Shown piece by piece: positions 6,354 to 12,868 of a DNA stretch of 12,868 bases. The notes under the pieces are model-generated. The model had not been told where the DNA came from, did no database searches, and saw only the letters and a list, made by a program, of their open reading frames with translations. Source of the stretch: a bacterium (GTDB lineage Bacteria; UBP13; UBA5359); the NCBI GenBank assembly GCA_028699365.1, contig JAQVUQ010000038.1:1-12868 (forward strand). The letters run 5' to 3'. Position numbers and translations under genes: made by a program. The number at the start of each line of letters is the position of its first letter. Position 1 is the first letter of the stretch.

Positions 6354-7751
6354 CTATCTTTTGCCCAGAGCGATATAATCCCGTCGCGGTGCAACGCTCT
6401 TGTAAGCAGGCCGGGTGATCTTTCCACCGCTCGTGATTTCTTCAATGCGGTGTGCACACCAGCCTACAATGCGACCGATAGCAAACAGTGGAGTATACAT
6501 TTCCTGCGGTATATTCAGCATCTTATAAACAAAGCCTGAATAAAAATCAACGTTAACACACACACCCTTGTAGATTTTGCGTTTCCGGTTGATTACCTCC
6601 GGCGCCATCTCTTCAACCCTGGCATGCAGCCGGAACTCCTCTTCCAAGCCTTTTTCCTTAGCCAACTCCTCAGCGTACTTCTTGAGAATCAACGCTCGCG
6701 GGTCGGAAACCGAATATACCGCATGTCCTACACCGTAGATCAAGCCTGAGCGATCAAACGCATCCTTATTCAGCAGACGAAGGAGATATTGTTCTATTTC
6801 CAGGTCATCCTCCCAATTGTGAACCTGCTGCTTAAGTTCTTCAAACATATGGACCGTCTTGATATTGGCTCCGCCGTGACGTGGTCCCTTAAGGGATCCT
6901 AGCGCCGCAGCAACAGCAGAATAAGTATCGGTCCCGCTTGAAGATACCACATGCACGGTAAAGGACGAATTATTGCCGCCACCGTGCTCAGCATGCAGTA
7001 CCAGCGCAAGATCCAGCACCGTGGCTTCCAACTCCGAGTAACTGCTATCCGGACGCAGCATATGTAGTATATTCTCCGCCGTGGACAGTTCTGGCACCGG
7101 GCTGTGAATCACCAGACTTTTGTTCGCAAAATGATGGAGATAAGCCTGGTAGGCATAAACGGTAAGCGCAGGAAAAGCAGCTATCAGTTGCAGACATTGC
7201 CTGAGAACATTTGAAACCGATATATCGTCCGGCCGGTTGTCAAAAGAGTATAACGCCAGTACGCTTCGCGCCAGCACATTCATGATATCGCTGCCCGGCA
7301 TCTTCAAAATTGCGTCATGTACAAAGCTCTTGGGCAAAACACGGTAAGACCCCAGCATTGCTTCAAACAAACACAACTCGTCTTCATCCGGGAGATTACC
7401 AAAGAGAAGAAGATAACAAGTCTCTTCAAAACCCAGACGTCCGTCCGAAGTAAAGCCCTCCACAAGTTGCGTTATATCTATGCCTCTGTAAATGAGCTGT
7501 CCGGGAGCCGGTATGAATTCGTCTCCGTCAGCAACGGATGCGATCACTTCCCCTATCTGCGTTAATCCTGCCAGAACGCCCTTTCCGGATATATCCCGCA
7601 GGCCACGTTTCACGTCATACTGAGCGTATAATGCGGCATCCACCCGGCTGGTTGCTTCCGCTGCCTGACTCCAGGAAGCGATTAAAGCATCGGTCGTACT
7701 TTCAGTTCGGGATGCTCGTGCAATTACATCATCGCAATGCTGAATACTCAT
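6354..7751 (-). CDS. gltA: Citrate synthase (long, clostridial-type)
   Basis: The 465-aa product condenses acetyl-CoA and oxaloacetate to citrate at the entry of the TCA cycle. The catalytic triad is visible: H256 in LHAEHGGGNN, H343 in GLIYGVGHAVY and D402 in VNVDFYSGFVY. LKGPRHGGAN, SDPRA and PLFAIGRIVGWCAHRIEE are family hallmarks. The N-terminal part YDVKRGLRDISGKGVLAGLT and the length above 450 aa fit the long form common in Clostridia and related anaerobes rather than the roughly 370-aa or 430-aa types. A 2-methylcitrate synthase cannot be excluded by sequence reading. The first 40 residues are poorly conserved. ATG 7751 has GGGAGGG about ten bases upstream and a strong promoter just before it, so it is expressed as its own unit. 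Confidence 0.95.
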   Translation of the reverse strand: MSIQHCDDVIARASRTESTTDALIASWSQAAEATSRVDAALYAQYDVKRGLRDISGKGVLAGLTQIGEVIASVADGDEFIPAPGQLIYRGIDITQLVEGFTSDGRLGFEETCYLLLFGNLPDEDELCLFEAMLGSYRVLPKSFVHDAILKMPGSDIMNVLARSVLALYSFDNRPDDISVSNVLRQCLQLIAAFPALTVYAYQAYLHHFANKSLVIHSPVPELSTAENILHMLRPDSSYSELEATVLDLALVLHAEHGGGNNSSFTVHVVSSSGTDTYSAVAAALGSLKGPRHGGANIKTVHMFEELKQQVHNWEDDLEIEQYLLRLLNKDAFDRSGLIYGVGHAVYSVSDPRALILKKYAEELAKEKGLEEEFRLHARVEEMAPEVINRKRKIYKGVCVNVDFYSGFVYKMLNIPQEMYTPLFAIGRIVGWCAHRIEEITSGGKITRPAYKSVAPRRDYIALGKR

Positions 7752-7779
7752 CCGGTTTATCCCTCCCTCAGTTTATACT

Positions 7780-7807
7780 ATTATAGCCCAGTCGCATATT
7801 GTGTCAA
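7780..7807 (-). promoter_or_regulatory. Near-consensus promoter of the citrate synthase gene
   Basis: On the minus strand, TTGACA (7802-7807) and TATAAT (7780-7785) are both perfect, with a 16-base spacer. The predicted start near 7773 leaves a leader of about 22 bases carrying the SD. Confidence 0.8.
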
Positions 7808-7926
7808 GGAACCCTCTGAAAGATAACCGGATATTCGCATTGGATCAAAGGCGGATCAGCAATAGTTTTCGGCGTTCGAAGATGTTAGTTTCAATGCTCG
7901 AAAGCAAATAAAGAAGCTTGTTTCGG

Positions 7927-9432
7927 CTATAAGCACTCGATCGGCAAAAGCATATAAAATGTACTGCCCTGATCAAGCCCGGCGCTCTCTGCCCATATCT
8001 TTCCCCGATGAGCTTCAACAACGTATCTTGCTACCGTCAGTCCCAGGCCTGTTCCACCTCTGACACGGGTAAGCGTCGGCTCCACCTGGTAGAATGGATC
8101 AAAGATACGCTCCAGATGATCCTGCTCCAGACCTATACCGGTATCGGAAAACTCAAAGCGTATCATCTCATTCTCTTGTCCGGCTCTTATCTTCAATCCG
8201 CCTTTATCCGTAAACTTCAAGGCATTATCCAGGATATTATCTATAACCTTTATAAGCTGCTGCCTGTCCCCGCACACAAGCCCCAGCCCCTCCTTCAGTT
8301 CGCTCCTGAGGTAAAGCCCCTTCTTGTCAAAGCTATCTCTGAAGAAAGCTATTCTCTCTTCAATAAGACCGGCCATATCGATCAGCGCCAGACACAGTTT
8401 GGATAGCCCGCCCTGCAGCATAGATAGATCCACCATATCGTCTATCAGATTCTGCAATCTCTCTGATTGGACACGGGCAACCCGCAGCATCTCTTCCTGC
8501 TTATTAGTAAGTATTCCCAATCGTCCCGCGCAGAGCAAATCGACAATGCCGCGTATAGGCGTCAGAGGTGTTCGCAGTTCATGTGCCGCCAGAGCGATAA
8601 ACTCGTTCCTGATGCTGTCTATCTCCTGCAGTCTGAAGACAAGCTCCTCTCTCGCCTTTTCTATCCTCTTTTGTTCGGTGATATCACGAAAAACGGCTTG
8701 TACAGCCGGCTTGCCCTCGTATATGATTGGGGCCGATGTCGCTTCCACGTCAATTTCAGTGCCGTCCGTCCGCACAAAGACATAATTAGTAAGGCCAACA
8801 GTACTTCCCTCTTGTATCTGCTGAAGACGCTCTTCAAGAAGCTCCCAATAATCCGGATGTATAAACCCCATTACCGACTTGCCTATAAAATACTCCGGGT
8901 TCTCCCCTTTGGCACCTATGATACAAGCAGCAGCAGAGTTGACGTATAAAACAATTCTATCACTGTATACGGCTATACCGTCAGGGGATTGTTCTACTAA
9001 AGAGCGGTAGCGCTTTTCACTATCCCGTAAGGCATCTTCCATCCTCTTACGTTCGGTAATATCGCGAATAACCGTCTGTACAGCCGGCTTGCCACCGTAA
9101 GTAACAGGAGCCGCCACCCCTTCCCCATCAATTTCACTGCCATCCGTCCTAATAAAGACATAATGGGTAAGACCTAACGTTTTTCCCTCCTGTATCTGGC
9201 GAAGCTGCTCTTTAAAGAGGTCCCTATAGTCCGAGCGTACAAACTCCATTACCGACTTGCCGATAAAATACTCCGCCATTTCACCTTTGGCACCTATAAT
9301 ACGAGCAGCAGCAGCATTTACGTATACAAATACGGCATCGCTGTATACGGCAATACCGTCAGGAGATAGCTCTACCAATGAACGATAACGCTCTTCGCTG
9401 GCACGCAACTCCTCATTTTTACTGTATTTCAA
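7927..9432 (-). CDS. Soluble PAS-PAS sensor histidine kinase
   Basis: The start is TTG 9432, with AAAGGG seven bases upstream. No ATG or GTG exists between it and the in-frame stop at 9478, and a promoter lies just upstream. The 501-aa protein has no membrane segment. PAS 1 (about 15-130) and PAS 2 (about 141-256) are about 70% identical with a period of 126 residues, both reading RYRSLVExSPDGIAVYSD to RDITExKR. A coiled linker leads to the HisKA H-box (H284 in LAAHELRTPL). Then come the N-box (N403 in DNILDNALKF), G1 DTGIG (430-434), F-box FDPFY (444-448) and G2 GGTGLGL (459-465). All residues for autophosphorylation are present. No response regulator is in the window, so it is an orphan kinase here. 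It probably senses a cytoplasmic cue; no Cys- or His-based cofactor site is evident in the PAS domains. Confidence 0.93.
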   Translation of the reverse strand: MKYSKNEELRASEERYRSLVELSPDGIAVYSDAVFVYVNAAAARIIGAKGEMAEYFIGKSVMEFVRSDYRDLFKEQLRQIQEGKTLGLTHYVFIRTDGSEIDGEGVAAPVTYGGKPAVQTVIRDITERKRMEDALRDSEKRYRSLVEQSPDGIAVYSDRIVLYVNSAAACIIGAKGENPEYFIGKSVMGFIHPDYWELLEERLQQIQEGSTVGLTNYVFVRTDGTEIDVEATSAPIIYEGKPAVQAVFRDITEQKRIEKAREELVFRLQEIDSIRNEFIALAAHELRTPLTPIRGIVDLLCAGRLGILTNKQEEMLRVARVQSERLQNLIDDMVDLSMLQGGLSKLCLALIDMAGLIEERIAFFRDSFDKKGLYLRSELKEGLGLVCGDRQQLIKVIDNILDNALKFTDKGGLKIRAGQENEMIRFEFSDTGIGLEQDHLERIFDPFYQVEPTLTRVRGGTGLGLTVARYVVEAHRGKIWAESAGLDQGSTFYMLLPIECL

Positions 9433-9476
9433 TTCTGCGCCCTTTCCCTTAAGAAAGCATCGTGTAGCCTGCCAGT

Positions 9477-9505
9477 GTTATATACCCTTGCCGTAAAATA
9501 GTCAA
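9477..9505 (-). promoter_or_regulatory. Promoter of the histidine kinase gene
   Basis: TTGACT (9500-9505) and TATAAC (9477-9482) are 17 bases apart on the minus strand. Transcription would begin near 9470, some 38 bases before the TTG start, which supports that start. Confidence 0.65.
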
Positions 9506-9606
9506 ACGAATATAGAGAAACATTCAGTCACTCGCTATAAGCAGACAATGCGGCGACAATAACCCATGCAGTTGTAAAAGCTCATGAAAAAAGGCGCAAG
9601 GATTGA

Positions 9607-9972
9607 TCAGCGCTTCAGAAGTTCGATTTCATATCCGTCCGGGTCACTGATAAAGACCATATCGCTCCCGCGTTCCAGAGCATCCGCCGGCCAGAGTTCC
9701 AGGCCAGCTTCGACACAGTGTCGCAGCAGGCCCTCCATATCCTCCACGCCGAAGGCCAGGTGGATCAGATCCTCCTGCAGTTGCACTTCGCCGAAATCAG
9801 GTGACCAAGCCAGTTCCAGCAGCGTCTCGCTACCCGGCATCTCCATAAAGACAAGGCTGTTACCGGCAGGAGAGGTTAATCTCCTGACCTCCCTCATGCC
9901 CAGAATATCGCGATAAAAAGCCACGGATCTCTCCTGATCGGAAACACGGAAACGTACATGCAAAAATTTCAT
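9607..9972 (-). CDS. Glyoxalase/VOC superfamily metalloenzyme
   Basis: The 121-aa product is a single vicinal-oxygen-chelate unit. It begins MKFLHVRFRVSDQERSVAFY and includes YRDILGMREV and the closing FISDPDGYEIELL. Candidate metal ligands are H5, E53 (in TLLEL), H71 (in DLIHLAFGV) and E117, the H/E/H/E set of glyoxalase I. Length fits lactoylglutathione lyase-like proteins, which isomerise the hemithioacetal of methylglyoxal; other VOC roles are possible. ATG 9972 has AAAGGAG five bases upstream and overlaps the stop of the radical SAM gene as ATGA, so the two are translationally coupled. It ends 174 bases before the kinase start; no terminator was seen. Confidence 0.9.
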   Translation of the reverse strand: MKFLHVRFRVSDQERSVAFYRDILGMREVRRLTSPAGNSLVFMEMPGSETLLELAWSPDFGEVQLQEDLIHLAFGVEDMEGLLRHCVEAGLELWPADALERGSDMVFISDPDGYEIELLKR

Positions 9973-11060
9973 TTTTTCTCCTTTGGAATTTCAAGCAAAG
10001 TTTCCACCCATTCGCGTTTTTCCCATAGCGCACATCCGCCCTTTGTCTCAACCAACTCCGCGTGATTTCGGCGGATTTCTCTTAACAGATCGGATTGCAG
10101 GGCCTCTTTTAGAGACAAATCCTTTAGATTCACATCAGAATACGGTGCAAAAGGACACGGTTCAAGGTCACCCTCGGCACTGGCATGGATGAACCCACGC
10201 CCTGCCGCAAGACAACCTCCGAAGGCCTCCTCATCACCGGGAAAGCTTACAAACAGTCCCGGGAACCTGTCTTTGAGAGAAGCCGGAACACCGGCCAGCG
10301 TAGCCCTTTGCCCATCTGTAATTACCGCATCCTCGGTTGCTTCGTTTACCGGAACATACTCCACAAAGAAAAAGAGACGGCAACCCGATGTCGTAAGCTC
10401 ACGGATTAAGTCATCACCGGTTACGGTTTCAAAGTTTGTCCTGGAAACAGTGAAAGAAATCCCATAGAAGATACCGGCACGCTTGATCCTCTCTATAATC
10501 CCTTGCAGATGTGCATAAACGCCGGGCCCTCTTCTGCTGTCCGTATCGGCTTCATACCCCTCCATACTGATGACCGGAATTACGTTCTTCTGCTTTTGCA
10601 ACCGTGCAACTATCTCTTCCGTAATGCATAAGCCGTTAGTGAAGAGCGGAAAGATTACTTCCGGGAAATCGCCGGTGATATCCAGGATATCGGGACGCAT
10701 AAGCGGCTCTCCTCCAGCCAGGAAAACAAACGAGATACCGAGGTCTTTTGCCTCTGTAATTATCGACCGCAATTTGTCATGGCTGATCTCTTTCTCAACA
10801 GGCCTATTCTGTGCCTTTGAATAGCAGCCTTTGCATTGAAGATTACAGCGGTTGGTAACGCTGATAATCATATATGGAGGCACTTGGAGTCCCTGTTCAC
10901 CATACTTCACCCGCTTTTGGGCAGCCTTCTTCTGAAGGTAAATAGCTTTCGCTACGAAGCTTGCCATAGCAGGCTTGCTGTAGACCAGCTTCAGGGCATC
11001 TTTCAGAAAGGCATCGATGGATTTGTTCAATAAGGTATTACAGTCACCGTTTGTTTGCAA
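9969..11060 (-). CDS. Radical SAM enzyme with SPASM-like C-terminus
   Basis: The start is TTG 11060, with GGAGAG six bases upstream (363 aa). Residues 15-55 are a basic helical leader. C72-x3-C76-x2-C79 (CNLQCKGCY) binds the [4Fe-4S] cluster that cleaves S-adenosylmethionine. GGEP (116-119) contacts SAM, and TNGLCI and the ISMEG strand follow the usual barrel order. Near the end, C283, C302 (GDLEPCPF) and C343 form a reduced SPASM/twitch-like set that may hold an auxiliary cluster. The substrate is unknown. This subfamily often has no assigned function and includes peptide-modifying enzymes; no small peptide precursor gene was found beside it. It is cotranscribed with the VOC gene through the ATGA overlap. 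Confidence 0.9.
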   Translation of the reverse strand: MQTNGDCNTLLNKSIDAFLKDALKLVYSKPAMASFVAKAIYLQKKAAQKRVKYGEQGLQVPPYMIISVTNRCNLQCKGCYSKAQNRPVEKEISHDKLRSIITEAKDLGISFVFLAGGEPLMRPDILDITGDFPEVIFPLFTNGLCITEEIVARLQKQKNVIPVISMEGYEADTDSRRGPGVYAHLQGIIERIKRAGIFYGISFTVSRTNFETVTGDDLIRELTTSGCRLFFFVEYVPVNEATEDAVITDGQRATLAGVPASLKDRFPGLFVSFPGDEEAFGGCLAAGRGFIHASAEGDLEPCPFAPYSDVNLKDLSLKEALQSDLLREIRRNHAELVETKGGCALWEKREWVETLLEIPKEKK

Positions 11061-11104
11061 AAAAATCTCTCCGTAACCGCCGTTTTCAGCATCTTGCCGG
11101 AATC

Positions 11105-11134
11105 AATATAACACTGAACTACACTTGACATCAA
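11105..11134 (-). promoter_or_regulatory. Promoter of the radical SAM-VOC operon
   Basis: On the minus strand, TTGATG (11129-11134) and TATATT (11105-11110) are 18 bases apart. The start would be near 11098, about 38 bases before the TTG codon at 11060. Confidence 0.5.
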
Positions 11135-11136
11135 GT
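11123..11136. promoter_or_regulatory. Palindromic operator candidate over the -35 box
   Basis: ACTTGA-CA-TCAAGT is a perfect 6+2+6 palindrome that covers the -35 hexamer (11129-11134) of the radical SAM promoter. Its position suits a dimeric repressor. Confidence 0.45.
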
Positions 11137-11201
11137 CCGGTACGGAGTCTTGCGTATTTGCCGCTTGACACCAGACTGATCTGATACCGTGCATTGCGCT
11201 T

Positions 11202-11443
11202 TCAGGAACGGTGTCCGGTTCTTTTCTCCTGCAATTTCTCCTCAGCCTCGCCTGTGCCACGGCGCAAGGAGAGAATAACGTAGCCGGAGAGAACGATGCC
11301 GATGATATTTATACCGAAAAGCTCCAGCCCGCCCCATCCGCTTAAATTGTCTAAGAAAAAGCCTACAGCGGCCGCAGCCAGAGAAGGGGTCAGGCCTTGA
11401 AAGTAACACTGTTTTGTTTTTCCACAGCCACTATTCTACTCAC
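11202..11443 (-). pseudogene. Broken small membrane protein, GlsB/YeaQ-like C-terminal half
   Basis: An excellent SD, AGGAGG (11451-11456), stands seven bases before GTG 11443. That frame (VSRIVAVEKQNSVTFKA) stops after 17 codons at 11390-11392. The adjacent -1 frame, open from about 11434 to TGA 11202-11204, has no start codon but encodes a membrane-protein-like sequence: GLTPSLAAAAVGFFLDNLSG, then GINIIGIVLSGYVILSLRRG and a charged tail. Glycine-rich helices followed by an arginine pair recall the second half of GlsB/YeaQ/YmgE (transglycosylase-associated) proteins. It is best read as a gene broken by a frameshift and partial deletion. The family call is weak. Confidence 0.4.
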
Positions 11444-11458
11444 AATGCAACCTCCTGG

Positions 11459-11472
11459 GATGCAAATGCATC
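11459..11472. promoter_or_regulatory. Perfect 14-base palindrome beside a strong SD
   Basis: GATGCA-AA-TGCATC has the same 6+2+6 layout as the palindrome at 11123-11136 but a different sequence. It lies two bases upstream of the AGGAGG of the broken gene, where it could act as an operator or a short RNA stem. Confidence 0.35.
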
Positions 11473-11547
11473 GATCTGGCAGGATGCCCTTGTCGGCACA
11501 CGCACTATCGTGGAACCGCAAGCCCAGTCAGACAAAGTGCCTTAGCC

Positions 11548-12868
11548 TCAGGTCAACCTCTTTACATGTAGTCCTTTATAGCGGATAACAGTACCGGGAG
11601 AAGCGCTGTATATGCAGAGACCTATAGACTTTTTGCATCTGTAATGCTCCATATCGAGATCATCATATATACCTATCTTATCGAATACTTTTTTATCATT
11701 CAAATAGAACGTTACTTTTCCATCCATCTTATGCAACAGAAAAGTATATTTACTGCCTTCGCCGGTAATCTCCATACTCTTCTTCTCTTTGGAATTAAAG
11801 TTTTTGCTTATAGAAACTCGGTTTACGGACGAACCGCTTATCTCCATAAGAACTGACAAAAAGTAAACGGCATCTATGGAATCCGTAAGAAGGCCACCTA
11901 TCGCTGCCTGCTTGCCAGGAGAAGTAACGACTTCCATTTCCCCTTTAAATTCGTAATCATCGCCAAAGTCAGCATCACACAACAGATATGCTCGCTTGGA
12001 ATATGTAAGCTTAACGCTTCCATCTGACTCAACAGACCAACCGTTACCATAAGGATGCCATCCGTTGAATCCCCTATCGGGGCTCAGATCCACCCACTCG
12101 TCGCGGTGGAACCCCTCCTCCATGCTCAACACAGCCAATCTTTCTTTGGCATAAGAGACGGTGGGAGTATCTGTCTTGGTATCAACTGCTATCATTTTGT
12201 ACAATTGCAGAGCTTTAGCTAAGTCCCATGCCTTATACAGCTTCTCTGCCTCCGACACATGATCTCTACATGGACCGGTAAACGCATATACCATATCTTT
12301 TGCCTGGCCAAAATTCGTGCTGTAGAAGGAAGAAAATGCCGTTTTCTTGAGATTATCACCCATCTCATCCATAATCTTCCGCGCATCATCATAATGTCCA
12401 CAATGCCAGGCAGTTGCGGCGTATAAGGATTTATGCCATTTGTCATCGCCAAAAACCGGCTGGTTAATACGGCCCTCGAAATACGCTTTACAATGTTTAT
12501 ATGTCTGCGGTAATTCCCAATAATCCTGATGATCCCGCCTTTTAATAGTGGCTAAAGCATCCAGGAATCTACCTGGCACAAAAGTGTCGAAACGGCCCGT
12601 ATCAAGGCACTCCAAACCGAACAGATACATCTGCTCATGACTTCCACCCCATCTCGGCATCAAAGACCATAATAAAGTATCGTATGCCGGTTCATAATCA
12701 AATTGGGCTGCCACCGCCCTATCAAACCACATACGGGGAGTTTCTCCATGCTCCTCACTCTCACCCGTAGATACGGTAATCATTTCCCTAGGCGCTTCCG
12801 GAAATTCAGGATGAAGTTCCCAGGCTTTGACAAGCAGCTTACGTGCCTCTTTCAGATGATACTCGAAG
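11548..12868 (-). CDS. Helical-repeat plus DUF1080/LamG-like beta-sandwich protein (5' end outside window)
   Basis: The frame is open through the window edge (about 439 codons). The ATG at 12783 is internal, because the preceding codons encode a matching helix (EARKLLVKAWELHPEFPEAP). The N-terminal part is helical and TPR-like. It contains WFDRAVAAQFDYEPAYDTLL, then PRWGGSHEQM and ECLDTGRFDTFVP, a module I know from large proteins of Planctomycetota and Verrucomicrobiota-like genomes (DUF4034-like; name uncertain). From about 175 residues before the C-terminus, a beta-rich domain starts at DRGFNGWHPYGNGWSVESDG, continues through DDYEFKGEMEV and ends VIRYKGLHVKRL. This pattern is that of 3-keto-disaccharide hydrolase/LamG-like jelly rolls. 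No catalytic residue can be named. Role unknown; protein or carbohydrate binding is inference. Confidence 0.8.
   Translation of the reverse strand, partial: FEYHLKEARKLLVKAWELHPEFPEAPREMITVSTGESEEHGETPRMWFDRAVAAQFDYEPAYDTLLWSLMPRWGGSHEQMYLFGLECLDTGRFDTFVPGRFLDALATIKRRDHQDYWELPQTYKHCKAYFEGRINQPVFGDDKWHKSLYAATAWHCGHYDDARKIMDEMGDNLKKTAFSSFYSTNFGQAKDMVYAFTGPCRDHVSEAEKLYKAWDLAKALQLYKMIAVDTKTDTPTVSYAKERLAVLSMEEGFHRDEWVDLSPDRGFNGWHPYGNGWSVESDGSVKLTYSKRAYLLCDADFGDDYEFKGEMEVVTSPGKQAAIGGLLTDSIDAVYFLSVLMEISGSSVNRVSISKNFNSKEKKSMEITGEGSKYTFLLHKMDGKVTFYLNDKKVFDKIGIYDDLDMEHYRCKKSIGLCIYSASPGTVIRYKGLHVKRLT

Larger units (their letters stand above)
11061..11547. other. Intergenic region upstream of the radical SAM gene
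   Basis: This stretch holds the radical SAM promoter and its palindrome (11105-11136), the broken membrane-protein gene (11202-11443, SD to 11456) and a second 14-base palindrome (11459-11472). The remainder, 11473-11547, shows nothing recognisable. Confidence 0.5.

Noticed and set aside
7808-7926. Terminator after the histidine kinase gene
   Set aside because: Only a bulged AAGC/GCTT-type stem without a proper U-tract was found.
8324-8785. Plus-strand ORF opposite the histidine kinase
   Set aside because: Antisense shadow of the conserved kinase core; Ser-rich composition arises from the complementary codons.
11027-11260. 77-codon minus ORF upstream of the radical SAM gene
   Set aside because: It overlaps the promoter and the radical SAM start in another frame; its composition is not protein-like.
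11430-11443. Programmed -1 frameshift at the A-run
   Set aside because: The zero-frame codons GAA AAA CAA AAC do not form an X-XXY-YYZ heptamer, so an indel is more likely.

Overview
The window looks like ordinary chromosomal DNA of a bacterium from an uncultured lineage near Armatimonadota or the Planctomycetota/Lentisphaerota side. The hints are two proteins with the DUF1559-type 'CxxNLKQLGxASLMY' and H-x9-DG signatures, a large protein joining a repeat-type 'PRWGGS' module to a DUF1080/LamG-like beta-sandwich, a Firmicutes-like DUF1287 protein, and a clostridial-type long citrate synthase. Promoters with good sigma70-type boxes and Shine-Dalgarno (SD) sequences are readable. No rRNA, tRNA, CRISPR, insertion sequence or phage gene was seen. 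The taxonomic reading is inference from gene families only.

Layout. (1) 1-1731, minus strand: a three-gene envelope cluster of two paralogous H-x9-DG proteins with unusual membrane anchors, followed by a membrane-anchored DUF1287 protein cut by the window edge. A short ORF resembling the start of an ABC transporter ATPase (1806-1907) and a promoter (2003-2032) lie upstream. (2) 2254-3728, plus strand: a YetF/YcaP (DUF421) membrane protein whose SD is held in a 10-bp stem, then a PolB-like 3'-5' exonuclease. (3) 3751-5046, minus: a RhlE-like DEAD-box RNA helicase with a 'YSE' repeat tail, converging on the exonuclease. (4) 5425-6345, plus: a secreted protein of unknown function, converging on (5) citrate synthase (6354-7751, minus) with a near-perfect promoter. 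(6) 7927-9432, minus: a soluble histidine kinase with two recently duplicated PAS domains. (7) 9607-11060, minus: a radical SAM enzyme and a glyoxalase-family (VOC) protein sharing an ATGA overlap, with a palindrome over the promoter. (8) 11202-11456, minus: a broken GlsB-like membrane protein remnant. (9) 11548-12868, minus: the repeat/beta-sandwich protein, truncated by the window edge.

The genes form mostly independent units. Only the H-x9-DG/DUF1287 cluster and the radical SAM/VOC pair look like operons. The least explained parts are the anchor-swapped H-x9-DG pair, the SD-sequestering hairpin, the two promoter palindromes or repeats, the helicase tail and the two gene remnants.
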